DNA of 64,000 bases from Chitinophagales bacterium (GCA_020636475.1 JACJXU010000002.1:18501-82500), one strand, 5' to 3'; positions 43,792-55,383 are shown, counted from the stretch's first letter. The notes: generated from the letters alone by a model not told the origin. Numbers and translations: made by a program.

Positions 43792-45915
43792 ATGGCAAGG
43801 GATCTTAAATATACAAGAAATATCGGTATTGCGGCGCACATTGATGCCGGAAAAACAACTACCACCGAGCGTATCTTGTACTATACGGGTAAAACGCACA
43901 AAATAGGCGAAGTACACGAAGGTGCTGCTACGATGGACTGGATGGAGCAAGAGCAAGAGCGTGGTATTACCATTACCTCTGCTGCCACCAAAACCGAGTG
44001 GAAATACAAAGATGACGTTTATACCGTAAATATTATTGACACGCCCGGTCACGTGGACTTTACTGTAGAAGTAGAGCGTTCGTTGCGTGTATTGGACGGT
44101 GTGGTAGCTTTGTTCTGTGCCGTGAGTGGGGTAGAGCCACAGTCCGAAACCGTTTGGAGACAAGCCGACCGTTACAAAGTTCCGCGTATTGGTTTTGTAA
44201 ACAAAATGGACCGTTCCGGTGCCGACTTCTTTGATGTAGTGCGTCAGGTGCGCGAAATGTTGGGCGCAAATCCGGTTCCTTTGCAAGTGCCTATTGGCGC
44301 AGAAGATACTTTCCGCGGCGTGGTGGACTTAATAAGCAATAAAGCCATTGTTTGGCACGACGATACACAAGGAATGACCTACGACGAAATAGATGTACCT
44401 GCGGATTTAGTAGATACCGTTGCCGAATATCGCGAAAAATTATTTGAACAAGTAGCAGAGTTTGACGATGCTATTTTGGAAAAATTCTTTGAAGACCCGG
44501 AGTCTATTACAGAAGAAGAAGTAAAAGCCGCCATTCGCAAGGCTACATGCAGCATGAAAATCATTCCGATGATGTGTGGCTCTTCTTTCAAAAATAAAGG
44601 TGTTCAGTATATGCTTGATGCCGTAGCAGCATATTTGCCCTCTCCTGTAGATATTGATGCGGTAGAAGGAATAGACCCGCGCACAGAGCAAACAATTGAG
44701 CGCAAGCCAAATGAAAAAGAACCCTTTGCTGCCTTGGCATTCAAAATCGCGACCGACCCTTATGTAGGACGCTTGGCATTCTTCAGAGTGTATTCAGGTC
44801 GCTTGGAAGCAGGTTCTTATGTATTAAATACGCGCAGCGATAAAAAAGAGCGTATTTCTCGTATTTATCAAATGCACGCCAATAAGCAAAATCCTATCGA
44901 AGTAATCGAAGCAGGTGATATTGGGGCAGCAGTTGGTTTTAAAGATATTAAAACCGGAGATACTCTTTGTGCTGAAAATGCCCCCATTATTTTAGAAAGT
45001 ATGACTTTCCCTGAGCCGGTAATCAGTATTGCTATTGAGCCAAAAACGCAGAAAGACTTAGATAAATTGGGTATGGCATTGGCAAAATTGGCAGAAGAAG
45101 ACCCAACTTTCCGCGTGTCTTTCGATGAAAATACCGGACAAACTATTATTAGTGGTATGGGCGAGTTGCACCTTGAAATTATTATTGATCGTTTAAAACG
45201 CGAGTTTAAAGTAGAGTGTAACCAAGGCGCGCCACAAGTAAACTACAAAGAGGCAATTACAATGGCTGTAGAACACCGTGAAGTGTATAAAAAACAATCG
45301 GGTGGTCGTGGTAAGTTTGCGGACATTATGTTTGAAATTATGCCGGCAGATCCTAATGCAGAAACCGGAAAAGTGGAAGAAGGCTTGCAGTTCATTAATC
45401 AAATTGTGGGTGGTTCTATTCCGCGCGAGTTTATTCCATCGGTAGAAAAAGGCTTCAAAGAAGCAATGAAAACGGGTGTATTGGCAGGTTATAATGTAGA
45501 TTCACTACGTGTGCGCTTGTACGATGGAAGTTTCCACGCAGTGGACTCCGATGCTTTCTCATTTGAGCAAGCCGGTAAAATGGGCTTCCGCGAAGCATGT
45601 CGCAAAGCGCGCCCTGTATTGTTAGAGCCAATTATGAAATTAGAAGTAATTACGCCAGAAGAAAATACCGGAGATGTAGTAGGCGATATCAACCGTCGCC
45701 GTGGTATTATGGAAGGTATGGATATGAAAGCAGGCGCACAAGTAGTAAAAGCTAAAGTGCCACTTTCTGAAATGTTTGGCTATGTAACCTCTTTGCGTAC
45801 GATAACTTCCGGTAGAGCAACCTCAACTATGGAGTTTTCACACTACGCCGAAGCACCCTCCGGAATCTCTGAAGAAGTAATTGCAAAAGCAAAAGGTAAA
45901 GTTAAAGTAGATTAA
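43792..45915 (+). CDS. fusA: elongation factor G
   Basis: 707 residues. The GTPase motifs are G1 [13 protein letters not shown] (near residue 19), the switch region [19 protein letters not shown] and [11 protein letters not shown], followed by domains II-V including [17 protein letters not shown] and [10 protein letters not shown]. It drives translocation and ribosome recycling. In this cluster it leads straight into rpsJ, because tuf is not here. Confidence 0.98.
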   Translation: MARDLKYTRNIGIAAHIDAGKTTTTERILYYTGKTHKIGEVHEGAATMDWMEQEQERGITITSAATKTEWKYKDDVYTVNIIDTPGHVDFTVEVERSLRVLDGVVALFCAVSGVEPQSETVWRQADRYKVPRIGFVNKMDRSGADFFDVVRQVREMLGANPVPLQVPIGAEDTFRGVVDLISNKAIVWHDDTQGMTYDEIDVPADLVDTVAEYREKLFEQVAEFDDAILEKFFEDPESITEEEVKAAIRKATCSMKIIPMMCGSSFKNKGVQYMLDAVAAYLPSPVDIDAVEGIDPRTEQTIERKPNEKEPFAALAFKIATDPYVGRLAFFRVYSGRLEAGSYVLNTRSDKKERISRIYQMHANKQNPIEVIEAGDIGAAVGFKDIKTGDTLCAENAPIILESMTFPEPVISIAIEPKTQKDLDKLGMALAKLAEEDPTFRVSFDENTGQTIISGMGELHLEIIIDRLKREFKVECNQGAPQVNYKEAITMAVEHREVYKKQSGGRGKFADIMFEIMPADPNAETGKVEEGLQFINQIVGGSIPREFIPSVEKGFKEAMKTGVLAGYNVDSLRVRLYDGSFHAVDSDAFSFEQAGKMGFREACRKARPVLLEPIMKLEVITPEENTGDVVGDINRRRGIMEGMDMKAGAQVVKAKVPLSEMFGYVTSLRTITSGRATSTMEFSHYAEAPSGISEEVIAKAKGKVKVD

Positions 45916-45919
45916 TACT

Positions 45920-46225
45920 ATGACCCAACGAATTAGAATAAAACTAAAATCATTCGATCACAGCTTGGTGGACAAATCTGCCGAGAAGATTGTAAAAACG
46001 GTAAAAACTACCGGAGCTATGGTAAGTGGTCCCATTCCATTACCAACATCAAAGCGCATCTTTACAGTAATTCGCTCTCCGCACGTAAACAAAAAATCGC
46101 GCGAGCAATTCAAGCTTTTTACCTATAAAAGAGTGCTTGATATTTACAGTTCAACTTCTAAAACCATTGATGCATTGATGAAACTCGAATTGCCGAGTGG
46201 CGTAGATGTAGAAATTAAAGCGTAA
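45920..46225 (+). CDS. rpsJ: 30S ribosomal protein S10
   Basis: 101 residues, beginning [20 protein letters not shown] and containing [20 protein letters not shown] and the [11 protein letters not shown] end. Besides its 30S role, S10 (NusE) serves in transcription antitermination. Four bases separate it from fusA, so the str and S10 operons are joined. Confidence 0.98.
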   Translation: MTQRIRIKLKSFDHSLVDKSAEKIVKTVKTTGAMVSGPIPLPTSKRIFTVIRSPHVNKKSREQFKLFTYKRVLDIYSSTSKTIDALMKLELPSGVDVEIKA

Positions 46226-46233
46226 CAAAAACC

Positions 46234-46851
46234 ATGATAGGAATAATTGGTAAAAAAATAGGCATGACCAGCATATTTCGCAACGATGGCGCAAGTGTAG
46301 CTTGTACTATCGTAGAAGCTGGTCCTTGTTATGTAACACAAGTAAAAACAAACGACACTGATGGCTACAACGCCGTACAGTTAGCATACGACGATGCGAA
46401 AGAAAAAAACACTCCCAACGCATTGAAAGGACACTACGCAAAATCAAGTGTAAATCCTAAACGCAAAGTAGTAGAGATTCGCAATTACGAAAAATCGGTA
46501 AATGCAGGCGATGTAGTAGATGTAGAAACTTTTGCCGAAGGCGATAAAGTAAGTGTAGTAGGTGTTTCCAAAGGAAAAGGCTTTCAAGGTGTTGTAAAAC
46601 GACACGGCTTCGGCGGTGTAGGTCAGGCAACACACGGACAGCACAACCGTTTGCGTGCGCCGGGTTCTGTTGGAGCCTGCTCTTTCCCCGCGAGAGTTTT
46701 TAAAGGAAAACGTATGGCAGGACGTATGGGCGGCGACCGCGTGAAAGTGCGTAACCTCGAAATTGTAAAAGTATTTAAAGAAAAGAACTTGGTGTTAATA
46801 AAAGGCGCATTGCCCGGAGCCAAAGGTTCGTACCTTATTATTCAAAAATAA
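46234..46851 (+). CDS. rplC: 50S ribosomal protein L3
   Basis: 205 residues. [20 protein letters not shown] is a classical start, with the central loop [19 protein letters not shown] and [19 protein letters not shown] reaching the peptidyl transferase centre. L3 is an early assembly protein of the 50S subunit. Eight bases after rpsJ. Confidence 0.98.
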   Translation: MIGIIGKKIGMTSIFRNDGASVACTIVEAGPCYVTQVKTNDTDGYNAVQLAYDDAKEKNTPNALKGHYAKSSVNPKRKVVEIRNYEKSVNAGDVVDVETFAEGDKVSVVGVSKGKGFQGVVKRHGFGGVGQATHGQHNRLRAPGSVGACSFPARVFKGKRMAGRMGGDRVKVRNLEIVKVFKEKNLVLIKGALPGAKGSYLIIQK

Positions 46852-46877
46852 AGTAGCAACACCAAAAACGAGCAGTT

Positions 46878-47492
46878 ATGAAAATCGAAGTATTAAATAA
46901 AGACGGTAAATCTACCGGAAGAAGTGTTGAATTGAGCGACCATTTCTTTGGCATAAGCCCCAACGACCATTGTATTTACTTAGATGTAAAACAATATTTG
47001 GCAAACCAAAGACAAGGTACGCACAAAACCAAAGAAAAATCAGAACTTTCCGGCTCTACACGTAAGTTGAAACGCCAAAAAGGTACTGGTGGCGCACGTG
47101 CAGGTAGTATCAAAAACCCTTTGTTTCACGGAGGTGCGCGTATTTTTGGTCCGCGCCCGCGCAATTACGGCTTTAAGCTAAACAAAAAAGTAAAAGACTT
47201 GGCGCGCCGTTCAGCATTGAGTTATAAAGCTACCGAAAATAAAGTTATTGTTTTGGAAAGTCTTTCTATGGACACACCTAAAACAAAAGAATATTTGGCT
47301 TTATTGAAAAATTTAGGCATAGAAAACCAACGCTCTTTGTTAGTGCTCAATAAGTCGGATTATAACATTAATAAATCTGCCAGCAACTTGCAAAAAGCCG
47401 TAGTATCTACCAAAGATAGCCTGAATACTTATCAAATTATTAAAGCAGATTCCCTTATTTTATCGGAAGATTGCGTAAGTGCGTTTCAATAA
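46878..47492 (+). CDS. rplD: 50S ribosomal protein L4
   Basis: 204 residues. The extended loop with LSGSTRKLKRQKGTGGARAG and SIKNPLFHGGARIFGPRPRN reaches into the exit tunnel. In E. coli L4 also represses the S10 operon; whether it does so here is not visible. The order rplC-rplD-rplW is conserved. Confidence 0.98.
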   Translation: MKIEVLNKDGKSTGRSVELSDHFFGISPNDHCIYLDVKQYLANQRQGTHKTKEKSELSGSTRKLKRQKGTGGARAGSIKNPLFHGGARIFGPRPRNYGFKLNKKVKDLARRSALSYKATENKVIVLESLSMDTPKTKEYLALLKNLGIENQRSLLVLNKSDYNINKSASNLQKAVVSTKDSLNTYQIIKADSLILSEDCVSAFQ

Positions 47493-47512
47493 AAAATAAA
47501 ACTATTTGCAAC

Positions 47513-47803
47513 ATGAACGTATTAAAAAAACCTATCATCACAGAAAAAAGTAATCAGCATAGTGAAAAACTAAATCGCTTTACTTTTGAGGTAGATAAAA
47601 GAGCTAATAAAAAAGATATTAAAAAAGCGGTAGAAGAGTTGTTTGATGTAGAAGTTGAACGTATAAATACCTCCATTCGCCCTGCAAAAACCAAACGCAG
47701 ATACACGAAAAAAGGTATTATTGAAGGAAAAAAACCTGCTCAAAAACGCGCAGTAATTTTCTTGAAAGAGGGACACACCATCAATTACTACGAAAATATT
47801 TAA
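47513..47803 (+). CDS. rplW: 50S ribosomal protein L23
   Basis: 96 residues from the ATG at 47513 (MNVLKKPIITEKSNQHSEKL); in-frame sequence before it overlaps rplD and is not family-like. The basic loop RPAKTKRRYTKKGIIEGKK is present. L23 sits at the tunnel exit and docks trigger factor, SRP and SecY. Confidence 0.97.
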   Translation: MNVLKKPIITEKSNQHSEKLNRFTFEVDKRANKKDIKKAVEELFDVEVERINTSIRPAKTKRRYTKKGIIEGKKPAQKRAVIFLKEGHTINYYENI

Positions 47804-47851
47804 ATAAAATTTATTCATAAGGTTGCGATACCCGATAATTATCGTTAAAAA

Positions 47852-48682
47852 ATGGCAATAAAAAAATATAATCCCATAACCCCGAGCTTACGCTTCAAAG
47901 TATCGGTAGATTATACCGAAATAACTACCAATAAGCCGGAAAAAAGCTTGGTTGCACCGCTACACAAATCAGGCGGTCGTAATTCAAAGGGGCGTATGAC
48001 CATGCGCTATCGTGGCGGTGGACACAAACGCAAATACCGTATCATAGATTTCAAACGCAATAAATTTAATATGCCCGGAACCGTACAAACCATAGAGTAC
48101 GACCCCAACCGCACAGCATTTATTGCACTTTTGCAATACGAAGACGGCGAAAAAAGCTATATCCTTGCTCCCGAAGGTTTGAAAGTAGGCGATAAAGTAA
48201 TTTCAGGAGACAATGTATCGCCCGATTTGGGAAATACCTTGCCTTTGAAAAATATTCCTTTGGGTAGCTATATACACAACATAGAGTTAAATCCCGGTCG
48301 TGGTGGCGTAATGGTTCGTAGTGCTGGCTCATCTGCCCAACTTACCGCAAAAGATGGTAAATACGTTATCGTTAAATTACCTTCCGGCGAAACCAGAATG
48401 GTGCTGGCTACTTGTGTAGCAACCGTAGGAACAGTTTCTAATGGCGACCACAGCTTAGAAGTATTAGGCAAAGCCGGACGCAAACGCTGGTTGGGTCGTC
48501 GCCCAAGAAACAGAGGGGTTGTAATGAATCCTGTAGATCACCCAATGGGTGGTGGTGAAGGACGCGCATCCGGTGGTCATCCACGCTCGCGTACAGGTAT
48601 GTTTGCCAAGGGTATGAAGACGCGCAATCGTCATAAAACCTCATCAAAATTAATTATTAGCAAGAAGAAAAAAGGTAAATAA
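47852..48682 (+). CDS. rplB: 50S ribosomal protein L2
   Basis: 276 residues. [20 protein letters not shown] is followed by the conserved [35 protein letters not shown] and the functional loop [20 protein letters not shown], which includes the His needed for peptidyl transferase assembly. It ends in a basic tail. Confidence 0.98.
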   Translation: MAIKKYNPITPSLRFKVSVDYTEITTNKPEKSLVAPLHKSGGRNSKGRMTMRYRGGGHKRKYRIIDFKRNKFNMPGTVQTIEYDPNRTAFIALLQYEDGEKSYILAPEGLKVGDKVISGDNVSPDLGNTLPLKNIPLGSYIHNIELNPGRGGVMVRSAGSSAQLTAKDGKYVIVKLPSGETRMVLATCVATVGTVSNGDHSLEVLGKAGRKRWLGRRPRNRGVVMNPVDHPMGGGEGRASGGHPRSRTGMFAKGMKTRNRHKTSSKLIISKKKKGK

Positions 48683-48684
48683 TA

Positions 48685-48951
48685 ATGGCACGTTCCCTAA
48701 AAAAAGGACCTTATGTAGCATATAAACTACAAAAAAAGGTAGATGTACTTAATCAATCCAGCAAAAAAACCGTGATTAAAACATGGTCACGCCGCTCCTT
48801 GATAACGCCAGAGTTTGTAGGACATACATTTGCAGTGCATAATGGAAACAAATTTATTCCGGTTTATGTAACCGAAAATATGGTAGGGCATAAATTAGGT
48901 GAATTTGCTCCTACGCGCTCATTTAGAGGTCATTCATCTAAGAAAAAATAA
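48685..48951 (+). CDS. rpsS: 30S ribosomal protein S19
   Basis: 88 residues. [34 protein letters not shown] and [16 protein letters not shown] are diagnostic. S19 pairs with S13 in the 30S head. It starts two bases after the rplB stop. Confidence 0.98.
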   Translation: MARSLKKGPYVAYKLQKKVDVLNQSSKKTVIKTWSRRSLITPEFVGHTFAVHNGNKFIPVYVTENMVGHKLGEFAPTRSFRGHSSKKK

Positions 48952-48963
48952 ACAATTTTAGTA

Positions 48964-49305
48964 ATGGAAGCAATAGCAAAATTAAATAACTGTCCCACCT
49001 CACCACGTAAAATGCGCTTAGTGGTAGATTTAGTGCGTGGAAAAAATGTGGAGCAGGCATTAAATATTTTAAAATATACGCGCAAACACGCCGCTCGTGA
49101 CGTTGAAAAACTCTTGATTTCGGCTATTTCAAACTGGGAAGTTAAAAATGCACGCAACGCGCAAGATGCCGATTTGTACATTGCGCAGATAAAAGTAGAT
49201 GGTGGCAGTATGCTCAAACGTTTTCGTCCGGCACCTTTTGGTCGTCCTCATAAAATAAGAAAACGCTCTAATCACGTTACCATTATTTTGGATAGTTTAA
49301 ATTAA
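48964..49305 (+). CDS. rplV: 50S ribosomal protein L22
   Basis: 113 residues. The core has [24 protein letters not shown] sequence (here [20 protein letters not shown]), and the tunnel hairpin is [21 protein letters not shown]22 lines the exit tunnel next to L4; the hairpin shows no macrolide-type deletion. Confidence 0.97.
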   Translation: MEAIAKLNNCPTSPRKMRLVVDLVRGKNVEQALNILKYTRKHAARDVEKLLISAISNWEVKNARNAQDADLYIAQIKVDGGSMLKRFRPAPFGRPHKIRKRSNHVTIILDSLN

Positions 49306-49342
49306 TTAATTAGCAGCGAAAAGTTCAAATAGATAAAAAGAT

Positions 49343-50083
49343 ATGGGACAAAAGACCAATCCAATAGGTAATCGTTTAGGTATTGTTCGCGGTTGGGAAT
49401 CCAACTGGTACGGAACACCTTCCGACTATGCCGACAAACTGATGGAAGACCAAAAAATACGTTCTTATCTCAATGCACGTATCAACAAAGGTGGTATCTC
49501 TAATATTATTATTGAGCGTACATTAAAGAAAATTACGGTGAGCATTCAAACCTCACGCCCCGGAATTATTATTGGTAAAGGCGGCGGCGAAGTAGATAAA
49601 ATCCGTGAAGAACTTAAAAAATTGACCAATAAAGAAGTTCAGATAAATATTATGGAAATTCGCAAGGCAGAGTTGGATGCCAATATCGTAGCCGAAACCA
49701 TTGCGCGCCAGTTGGAAGCCAGAGTAAGTTTCCGCCGCGCTATTAAAATGGCTATTGCCTCAACTATGCGCGCCGGAGCCGAAGGAATAAAAGTGCGTAT
49801 TTCCGGTCGTTTGAATGGAGCAGATATGGCGCGCCGCGAAGAGTACAAAGAAGGAAGAATTCCTTTGCACACCTTCCGTGCCGATATAGATTATTCGTTG
49901 AAAGAAGCATTAACCGTTTATGGTCTGATAGGGGTGAAGGTTTGGATTTGCAAAGGCGAAAAATATGGTAAAGTGGATTTATTTGAACAAACGAGCAGTG
50001 GAAACTCATCGGGAGGCGGAAGAAGAAATGAAGGAGGCTCGGGAGACCGTCGTGGTAGAAATAGAAACAGAAACAGAAATTAA
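49343..50083 (+). CDS. rpsC: 30S ribosomal protein S3
   Basis: 246 residues. [20 protein letters not shown], the KH-domain [16 protein letters not shown] and the C-terminal [20 protein letters not shown] are typical. The tail is an Arg/Gly/Asn-rich stretch of about 25 residues ending in NRNRN. S3 forms part of the mRNA entry channel and contributes helicase activity. Confidence 0.98.
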   Translation: MGQKTNPIGNRLGIVRGWESNWYGTPSDYADKLMEDQKIRSYLNARINKGGISNIIIERTLKKITVSIQTSRPGIIIGKGGGEVDKIREELKKLTNKEVQINIMEIRKAELDANIVAETIARQLEARVSFRRAIKMAIASTMRAGAEGIKVRISGRLNGADMARREEYKEGRIPLHTFRADIDYSLKEALTVYGLIGVKVWICKGEKYGKVDLFEQTSSGNSSGGGRRNEGGSGDRRGRNRNRNRN

Positions 50084-50128
50084 TAAAAAGCATGACTTTT
50101 ACGAGTCAATAATAAATAGTAAGCTATT

Positions 50129-50548
50129 ATGTTACAACCGAAAAGAACCAAATATAGAAAACAGCAAAAAGGACGTGTAAAAGGCGTAGCTCAAAGAGGA
50201 ACAACTATAGCCTTTGGCTCATTTGCCCTGAAAGCTACTACTACGGGATTTATCACCGCCAAAACTATTGAGGCTGCCCGTGTTGCGCTTACGCGTTATA
50301 TGAAAAGGGAAGGAAAAGTTTGGATTCGTATTTTTCCCGATAAACCCGTTACCGCAAAGCCCGCCGAAGTACGTATGGGTAAAGGTAAAGGTGCTCCTAG
50401 CCATTGGGTAGCCGTAGTAAAACCCGGAAAAATTCTTTTTGAAGCCGATGGTGTTCCAGAACCAATAGCAAAAGAAGCCTTCCGCCTTGCGGCACAAAAA
50501 TTACCCGTTTTAACCAAATTTATTGTTCGTCCGGATTATAAAGCATAA
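50129..50548 (+). CDS. rplP: 50S ribosomal protein L16
   Basis: 139 residues. [39 protein letters not shown] and [20 protein letters not shown] are the usual landmarks. L16 supports tRNA accommodation near the A site. Confidence 0.98.
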   Translation: MLQPKRTKYRKQQKGRVKGVAQRGTTIAFGSFALKATTTGFITAKTIEAARVALTRYMKREGKVWIRIFPDKPVTAKPAEVRMGKGKGAPSHWVAVVKPGKILFEADGVPEPIAKEAFRLAAQKLPVLTKFIVRPDYKA

Positions 50549-50554
50549 TGTATC

Positions 50555-50764
50555 ATGGCAAAGAAAGTGAAAACAAATTTTAGCGAATTTACTACCCCCG
50601 ACTTGTTAGAAAGATTGGGAGAAGAAAAAGAACGTATCCAAAAATTGCGTTTCAATCACGTAGTTTCGCAAATAGAAAATCCGCATCAAATAAAGCAAAT
50701 ACGCCGCGATATAGCTCGTATTTATACTGAATTGAGAGCCAGAGAAATTAGTGAAAATAAATAA
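50555..50764 (+). CDS. rpmC: 50S ribosomal protein L29
   Basis: 69 residues, helical hairpin protein with [20 protein letters not shown] and [15 protein letters not shown]. It contacts L23 near the tunnel exit. Six bases after rplP. Confidence 0.95.
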   Translation: MAKKVKTNFSEFTTPDLLERLGEEKERIQKLRFNHVVSQIENPHQIKQIRRDIARIYTELRAREISENK

Positions 50765-50778
50765 AAGAACCGAAAGAT

Positions 50779-51036
50779 ATGTCGCATAAAAATTTAAGAA
50801 AAACGCGTGTTGGTATCGTTACCAGTAGTAAACCCGATAAAACCATTACGGTTTCTATTGAGCGTAAAGAGCGTCACCCTTTGTATGGAAAATTTATCAA
50901 AAAAACCAAAAAATTCCATGCGCATGACGAAAAAAATGAGTGCAATGAAGGCGATGTAGTAAAAATTATGGAAACGCGCCCCCTCAGTAAGTTGAAACGT
51001 TGGCGTTTAGTAGAAATAATTGAACGCGCCAAATAA
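50779..51036 (+). CDS. rpsQ: 30S ribosomal protein S17
   Basis: 85 residues. The OB-fold sequence [20 protein letters not shown], then [19 protein letters not shown] and [20 protein letters not shown] is characteristic. It binds helix 11 of 16S rRNA early in assembly. Confidence 0.97.
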   Translation: MSHKNLRKTRVGIVTSSKPDKTITVSIERKERHPLYGKFIKKTKKFHAHDEKNECNEGDVVKIMETRPLSKLKRWRLVEIIERAK

Positions 51037-51076
51037 ATTTGCTTAAAAAACAAAATTAAAAAAGAAGAAATAAGCC

Positions 51077-51445
51077 ATGATACAACAAGAAACAAGGCTC
51101 AAAGTAGCCGACAATAGCGGAGCGAAAGAAGTGCTTTGTATAAGAGTACTCGGAGGAACCCGTGCCCGCTATGCTTCCGTAGGCGATAAAATTGTAGTTT
51201 CTGTAAAAGATGCTATGCCCGGCGGAAATATGAAAAAAGGAAGCGTATCGCGTGCAGTAGTAGTGCGTACCCGCAAAGAAGTACGCAGAAAAGACGGCTC
51301 CTACATCCGCTTTGACGACAACGCCGTAGTGATGCTCAATGCACAAGACGAGCCGCGTGGAACCCGTATCTTTGGACCCGTTGCGCGCGAACTCCGCGAC
51401 AAACAATATATGAAAATAGTTTCTTTGGCACCAGAAGTATTGTAA
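51077..51445 (+). CDS. rplN: 50S ribosomal protein L14
   Basis: 122 residues. [40 protein letters not shown] and [20 protein letters not shown] are diagnostic. L14 forms part of the subunit interface and the IF6/RsfS-binding face. Its TAA stop overlaps the ATG of rplX by one base (TAATG). Confidence 0.98.
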   Translation: MIQQETRLKVADNSGAKEVLCIRVLGGTRARYASVGDKIVVSVKDAMPGGNMKKGSVSRAVVVRTRKEVRRKDGSYIRFDDNAVVMLNAQDEPRGTRIFGPVARELRDKQYMKIVSLAPEVL

Positions 51446-51789
51446 TGATTATGAAAAAGAATAAAAATATCCCTTCAAAGTTTCACATCCGCAAAGGCGA
51501 TACGGTACAAGTAATTGCCGGGGAAGATAAAGGAAAACAAGGCAAAGTGTTGGAAGTAATTACTGCCAAATACCGCGCTATTGTAGAAGGTGTGAACATT
51601 CAAATAAAACACCAAAAACCCAATGCGGCTTTCCCCAACGGCGGACGTATTGAAAAAGAAGGTAGTGTTCATATTTCTAATTTGATGCTTGTAGATCCCA
51701 GTTCGGGAAAACCTACTCGTATCGGTAGAAAAGAACACGAAGGCAAAATTTTTAGATATGCAAAAAAATCAGGGGAGGTGATAAAATAA
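51445..51789 (+). CDS. rplX: 50S ribosomal protein L24
   Basis: 114 residues. KOW motif [20 protein letters not shown], then [20 protein letters not shown] and a C-terminal [20 protein letters not shown]. The ATG at 51445 couples it to rplN; the ATG at 51451 is an alternative. L24 starts 50S assembly. Confidence 0.96.
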   Translation: MIMKKNKNIPSKFHIRKGDTVQVIAGEDKGKQGKVLEVITAKYRAIVEGVNIQIKHQKPNAAFPNGGRIEKEGSVHISNLMLVDPSSGKPTRIGRKEHEGKIFRYAKKSGEVIK

Positions 51790-51792
51790 ATT

Positions 51793-52356
51793 ATGGAAAG
51801 AATACCTTTAAGAATAGCTGAAAAATACCAAAAAGAAGTTGTTCCCGCATTAATGGAACAATTTGGCTATAAATCAATCATGCAAGTACCCAAATTGGAG
51901 AAAATTTGCTTGAACCAAGGCGTAGGCGCAGCCACTGCCGATAAAAAATTGGTAGATGTAGCCGTAGAAGAAATGTCACTTATTGCCGGACAACGCGCCG
52001 TAGCAACCAAAGCGAAAAAATCGGTTTCAAACTTTAAACTCCGCGAAGGAATGCCCATTGGCGCGCGCGTAACCTTGCGCAAAGAACGTATGTGGGAATT
52101 CTTAGACAGACTCATTTCTGTAACCCTCCCGCGTGTACGCGACTTCAGAGGCGTAAACGACAAAAGTTTTGACGGACGCGGCAATTACAGTATGGGAATT
52201 ACCGAACAGATAATTTTTCCCGAAATTGTAATGGATAAAATTAACAGAATTACCGGAATGGATATTACCTTTGTAACCTCGGCGCAAACCGACAACGAAG
52301 CCTTCGCGCTTTTGAAAGCATTAGGTGTTCCATTTAAAAATCAAAAACAACAATAA
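51793..52356 (+). CDS. rplE: 50S ribosomal protein L5
   Basis: 187 residues. Opening [20 protein letters not shown], then [40 protein letters not shown] and [11 protein letters not shown] are all present. L5 binds 5S rRNA in the central protuberance. Confidence 0.98.
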   Translation: MERIPLRIAEKYQKEVVPALMEQFGYKSIMQVPKLEKICLNQGVGAATADKKLVDVAVEEMSLIAGQRAVATKAKKSVSNFKLREGMPIGARVTLRKERMWEFLDRLISVTLPRVRDFRGVNDKSFDGRGNYSMGITEQIIFPEIVMDKINRITGMDITFVTSAQTDNEAFALLKALGVPFKNQKQQ

Positions 52357-52374
52357 TTTTTGACAATATAAAGT

Positions 52375-52644
52375 ATGGCAAAAGAAAGTATAAAAGCACG
52401 CGAGCGTAAACGTGAAAGATTGGTAGCCTTATACGCCGAAAGAAGAAAAAAATTGAAAGAAGAAGGCAAATGGCAAGAATTAGATAAATTGCCCAAAAAC
52501 TCTTCTCCTGTGCGTTTGCGCAATCGTTGTAAACTAACCGGCAGACCAAGAGGCTATATCCGCCATTTCGGATTGTGTCGTGTGAAATTCCGTGAATTGG
52601 CCAATATGGGCAAAATTCCCGGCGTATCAAAAGCAAGTTGGTAA
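52375..52644 (+). CDS. rpsN: 30S ribosomal protein S14 (zinc-free long form)
   Basis: 89 residues with [36 protein letters not shown] and [20 protein letters not shown]. The length of 89 residues and the lack of the two CxxC pairs show the long zinc-independent form. Confidence 0.97.
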   Translation: MAKESIKARERKRERLVALYAERRKKLKEEGKWQELDKLPKNSSPVRLRNRCKLTGRPRGYIRHFGLCRVKFRELANMGKIPGVSKASW

Positions 52645-52680
52645 AAATAATTTTAAAAGCAAACTATAAATCATAAGCGT

Positions 52681-53088
52681 ATGTCAGCAGTGACGGATCC
52701 TATAGCCGATTACCTTACCCGACTCAGAAATGCCATGATGGCAAATCATCGCGTGGTAGAAATTCCGGCTTCCAATCTTAAAAAAAGCATGACCGAGATT
52801 TTGTACAATCAAGGTTATATCTTAAAGTATAAATTTGAAGATACCTCTAACGGGCAAGGTGTGATTAAAATTGCATTGAAATATGACGGACAAACAAAAT
52901 TACCTGTCATTCGCGAGTTGCGCCGTATCAGTAAGCCGGGCTTGCGCAAATATGTTAGTGCCGACGAGTTGCCACGTATTATCAATGGCTTAGGTATCGC
53001 AATTGTTTCAACTTCGCAAGGCTTGATGACCGACAAAGAAGCCCGCGAAAGACACATAGGCGGAGAAATATTGTGCTCTGTTTATTAA
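52681..53088 (+). CDS. rpsH: 30S ribosomal protein S8
   Basis: 135 residues. [20 protein letters not shown], then [20 protein letters not shown] and [24 protein letters not shown] sequence with the final GEILCSVY. S8 binds the central domain of 16S rRNA; in E. coli it also regulates the spc operon. Confidence 0.97.
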   Translation: MSAVTDPIADYLTRLRNAMMANHRVVEIPASNLKKSMTEILYNQGYILKYKFEDTSNGQGVIKIALKYDGQTKLPVIRELRRISKPGLRKYVSADELPRIINGLGIAIVSTSQGLMTDKEARERHIGGEILCSVY

Positions 53089-53125
53089 GAAAATATTATT
53101 AAACATTATTTGAATTTAATAAATT

Positions 53126-53680
53126 ATGTCAAGAGTAGGAAAACTTCCCATTAGCATTCCCAATGGAGTGAGTTTAAATGTGGATAAGTTTAATGTAAAA
53201 ATTAAAGGACCCAAAGGCGAATTATCCCAGCGTGTTCACAGAGATATTGAAGTGAGCGTTGAAGATGGCGAAGTAGTATTAAAACGCAAAAATGACCTAA
53301 AACAAACAAGAGCCTATCACGGATTGTATCGCGCGCTTATCAACAATATGATTGAAGGCGTTTCCAACGGATACAAAAAAGAAATGGAATTGATAGGAGT
53401 AGGTTACAGAGCAAATAGTACCGGACAGTTGTTAGAACTTTCCGTAGGTTATTCGCACCCTATTTTCTTTGTAGTACCTTCCGAGATTAAAGTGACTACT
53501 ACCGCCGAAAAAGGACAAGCGCCTACGGTAATCCTCGAAGGTATTGACAAACAACTCATTGGGCAAGTATGTGCAAAACTTCGTTCTTTCCGCAAACCGG
53601 AGCCTTACAAAGGAAAAGGTATTCGTTTCAAAGGAGAGGTTATTAGAAGAAAAGCCGGAAAAACTGCCGCTAAAAAATAA
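53126..53680 (+). CDS. rplF: 50S ribosomal protein L6
   Basis: 184 residues. SRVGKLPISIPNGVSL, KIKGPKGELSQ, GVGYRANSTGQLLELSVGYS and the C-terminal KPEPYKGKGIRFKGEVIRRK are typical. L6 stabilises the factor-binding region near the sarcin-ricin loop. Confidence 0.98.
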   Translation: MSRVGKLPISIPNGVSLNVDKFNVKIKGPKGELSQRVHRDIEVSVEDGEVVLKRKNDLKQTRAYHGLYRALINNMIEGVSNGYKKEMELIGVGYRANSTGQLLELSVGYSHPIFFVVPSEIKVTTTAEKGQAPTVILEGIDKQLIGQVCAKLRSFRKPEPYKGKGIRFKGEVIRRKAGKTAAKK

Positions 53681-53744
53681 TTAGGCTCAATAAATTTTTA
53701 ATAAAAATAGCATTTCGGTTGGAATCGAAATAAAAAAGTAGAAT

Positions 53745-54095
53745 ATGCCCTCTAAAAAAGTAACAAGAAGACAAAATATTCGGTACAAAATTCGCAAAAA
53801 AGTAACCGGTACCGAACAACGCCCACGCTTGAGCGTGTTCAGAAGCAATAAAGCAATTTATGCCCAACTCATCAATGATGTTGCCGGACATACACTTGCT
53901 TCGGCTTCTTCAAAAGAAGCATCGCTAGGCAGTGGCAACAAAACCGAACAAGCGAAAGCAGTAGGCAATGCCTTGGCAAGCCGTGGAAAAGCCGCCGGTG
54001 TTTCTAAAGTAGTGTTCGACCGTAGCGGATATTTGTATCACGGACGCGTAAAAGCCTTAGCCGAAGGCGCGCGCGAAGGCGGATTAGATTTTTAA
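53745..54095 (+). CDS. rplR: 50S ribosomal protein L18
   Basis: 116 residues. [20 protein letters not shown], then [20 protein letters not shown] and [20 protein letters not shown]. It binds 5S rRNA with L5. Confidence 0.97.
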   Translation: MPSKKVTRRQNIRYKIRKKVTGTEQRPRLSVFRSNKAIYAQLINDVAGHTLASASSKEASLGSGNKTEQAKAVGNALASRGKAAGVSKVVFDRSGYLYHGRVKALAEGAREGGLDF

Positions 54096-54116
54096 AAATA
54101 ATAAATACTATATAGC

Positions 54117-54638
54117 GTGAAAATTCCAGTAAAAAGAGTAAAACCCACCGACATAGAAAACATACACGATAGAGTGGTGGCTTTAAACAGAGTAGCAAAA
54201 GTAACCAAAGGTGGACGTACCTTTAGCTTTGCTGCCATAGTTGTAGTAGGCGATGGCGAGGGTTCGGTAGGACATGGTTTGGGCAAAGCCCGCGAAGTTA
54301 CCGATGCTATCAGCAAAGGAAAAGATGCTGCCATGAGAAATATGATAGCCGTTCCTTTACGCAATGGAACCATTCCTCATCCACAAATTGGAAAATTCGG
54401 TGCCGGAAAAGTATTGTTACGTCCTGCATCTAAAGGTACTGGTGTTATTGCAGGTGGTGCCATGCGTGCTGTGTTGGAAAGTGCCGGAATTACCGATGTA
54501 ATTGCCAAGTCATTAGGCTCTTCCAATCCGCACAATGTTATCAAGGCTACTTTAGATGCTTTAATTCACATCCGCCCTGCCGACCAAATAGCGCGAGAAC
54601 GCGGTATTTCCTTAAATAAAGTTTTTAACGGAAATTAA
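54117..54638 (+). CDS. rpsE: 30S ribosomal protein S5
   Basis: 173 residues from a GTG at 54117, chosen because the sequence before it has a stop and the resulting start [20 protein letters not shown] is family-like. [39 protein letters not shown] and [12 protein letters not shown] follow. S5 contributes to decoding accuracy and the mRNA entry channel. Confidence 0.96.
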   Translation: MKIPVKRVKPTDIENIHDRVVALNRVAKVTKGGRTFSFAAIVVVGDGEGSVGHGLGKAREVTDAISKGKDAAMRNMIAVPLRNGTIPHPQIGKFGAGKVLLRPASKGTGVIAGGAMRAVLESAGITDVIAKSLGSSNPHNVIKATLDALIHIRPADQIARERGISLNKVFNGN

Positions 54639-54673
54639 AATTTTTGTAAGAATAGCTAAGAAGTAATTTGATT

Positions 54674-54853
54674 ATGGCAAGAATAAAAGTAACAAAAGTA
54701 AAAAGCACCATTGACCGTCCCCAAACACAAAAACTGACAATGGAGGCTTTGGGTTTGCGTAAAATTAACCAATCAAGAGAATTTGAAGCAACCCCGCAAA
54801 CCTTAGGACAAGTAAACAAAGTAAAACATTTAGTAAAAGTAGAATATTTATAA
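54674..54853 (+). CDS. rpmD: 50S ribosomal protein L30
   Basis: 59 residues from the ATG at 54674; a TTG two codons upstream is unnecessary. ARIKVTKVKSTIDRPQTQKL and ALGLRKINQSREFEATPQTL are characteristic. Followed after one base by rplO. Confidence 0.95.
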   Translation: MARIKVTKVKSTIDRPQTQKLTMEALGLRKINQSREFEATPQTLGQVNKVKHLVKVEYL

Positions 54854-54854
54854 A

Positions 54855-55313
54855 ATGAAACTGCATACATTAAAACCTGCCGAAGGCTCTACCAAAAGCA
54901 GTAAACGCATTGGTCGTGGACAAGGCTCTACGCGTGGTGGAACATCTACGCGCGGACACAAAGGGGGTAAATCTCGTTCCGGTTATTCAGCCAAAAAAGG
55001 CTTTGAAGGTGGACAAATGCCCTTGCAACGCCGTACGCCCAAAAGAGGATTTAACAATGTTAATCGTGTGGAATATGTAGGGCTTAATTTGGATACAGCC
55101 CAGAAAATTATAGATAAATATAATTTATCTGCATTTAGTTTTGAACAGCTCTATGCCCACAAAATTGTTAAAAAATTCGATAAAATAAAACTCTTAGGCA
55201 GAGGTGAACTAAAATCAGGCATCAATTTTGAAGTACATGCCTGTTCTGAAAAAGCAAAAGCTGCTGTAGAAAATGCAGGTGGTGATGTAACAATCATCGG
55301 AGCCGCAGAATAA
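54855..55313 (+). CDS. rplO: 50S ribosomal protein L15
   Basis: 152 residues. The Gly/Arg-rich N-terminal extension KRIGRGQGSTRGGTSTRGHK and GGQMPLQRRTPKRGFNN precede the globular domain. L15 is a late assembly protein of 50S. Confidence 0.97.
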   Translation: MKLHTLKPAEGSTKSSKRIGRGQGSTRGGTSTRGHKGGKSRSGYSAKKGFEGGQMPLQRRTPKRGFNNVNRVEYVGLNLDTAQKIIDKYNLSAFSFEQLYAHKIVKKFDKIKLLGRGELKSGINFEVHACSEKAKAAVENAGGDVTIIGAAE

Positions 55314-55383
55314 TTTTTTTACAAAAGCTCAATCATTAATTATTTGTTCGGAGTAAAAATCGCTCCATTTTTCATGTAAGTAT

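Noticed and set aside
43777..44286. 169-codon minus strand frame opposite fusA
   Set aside because: Shadow of the strongly biased EF-G gene.
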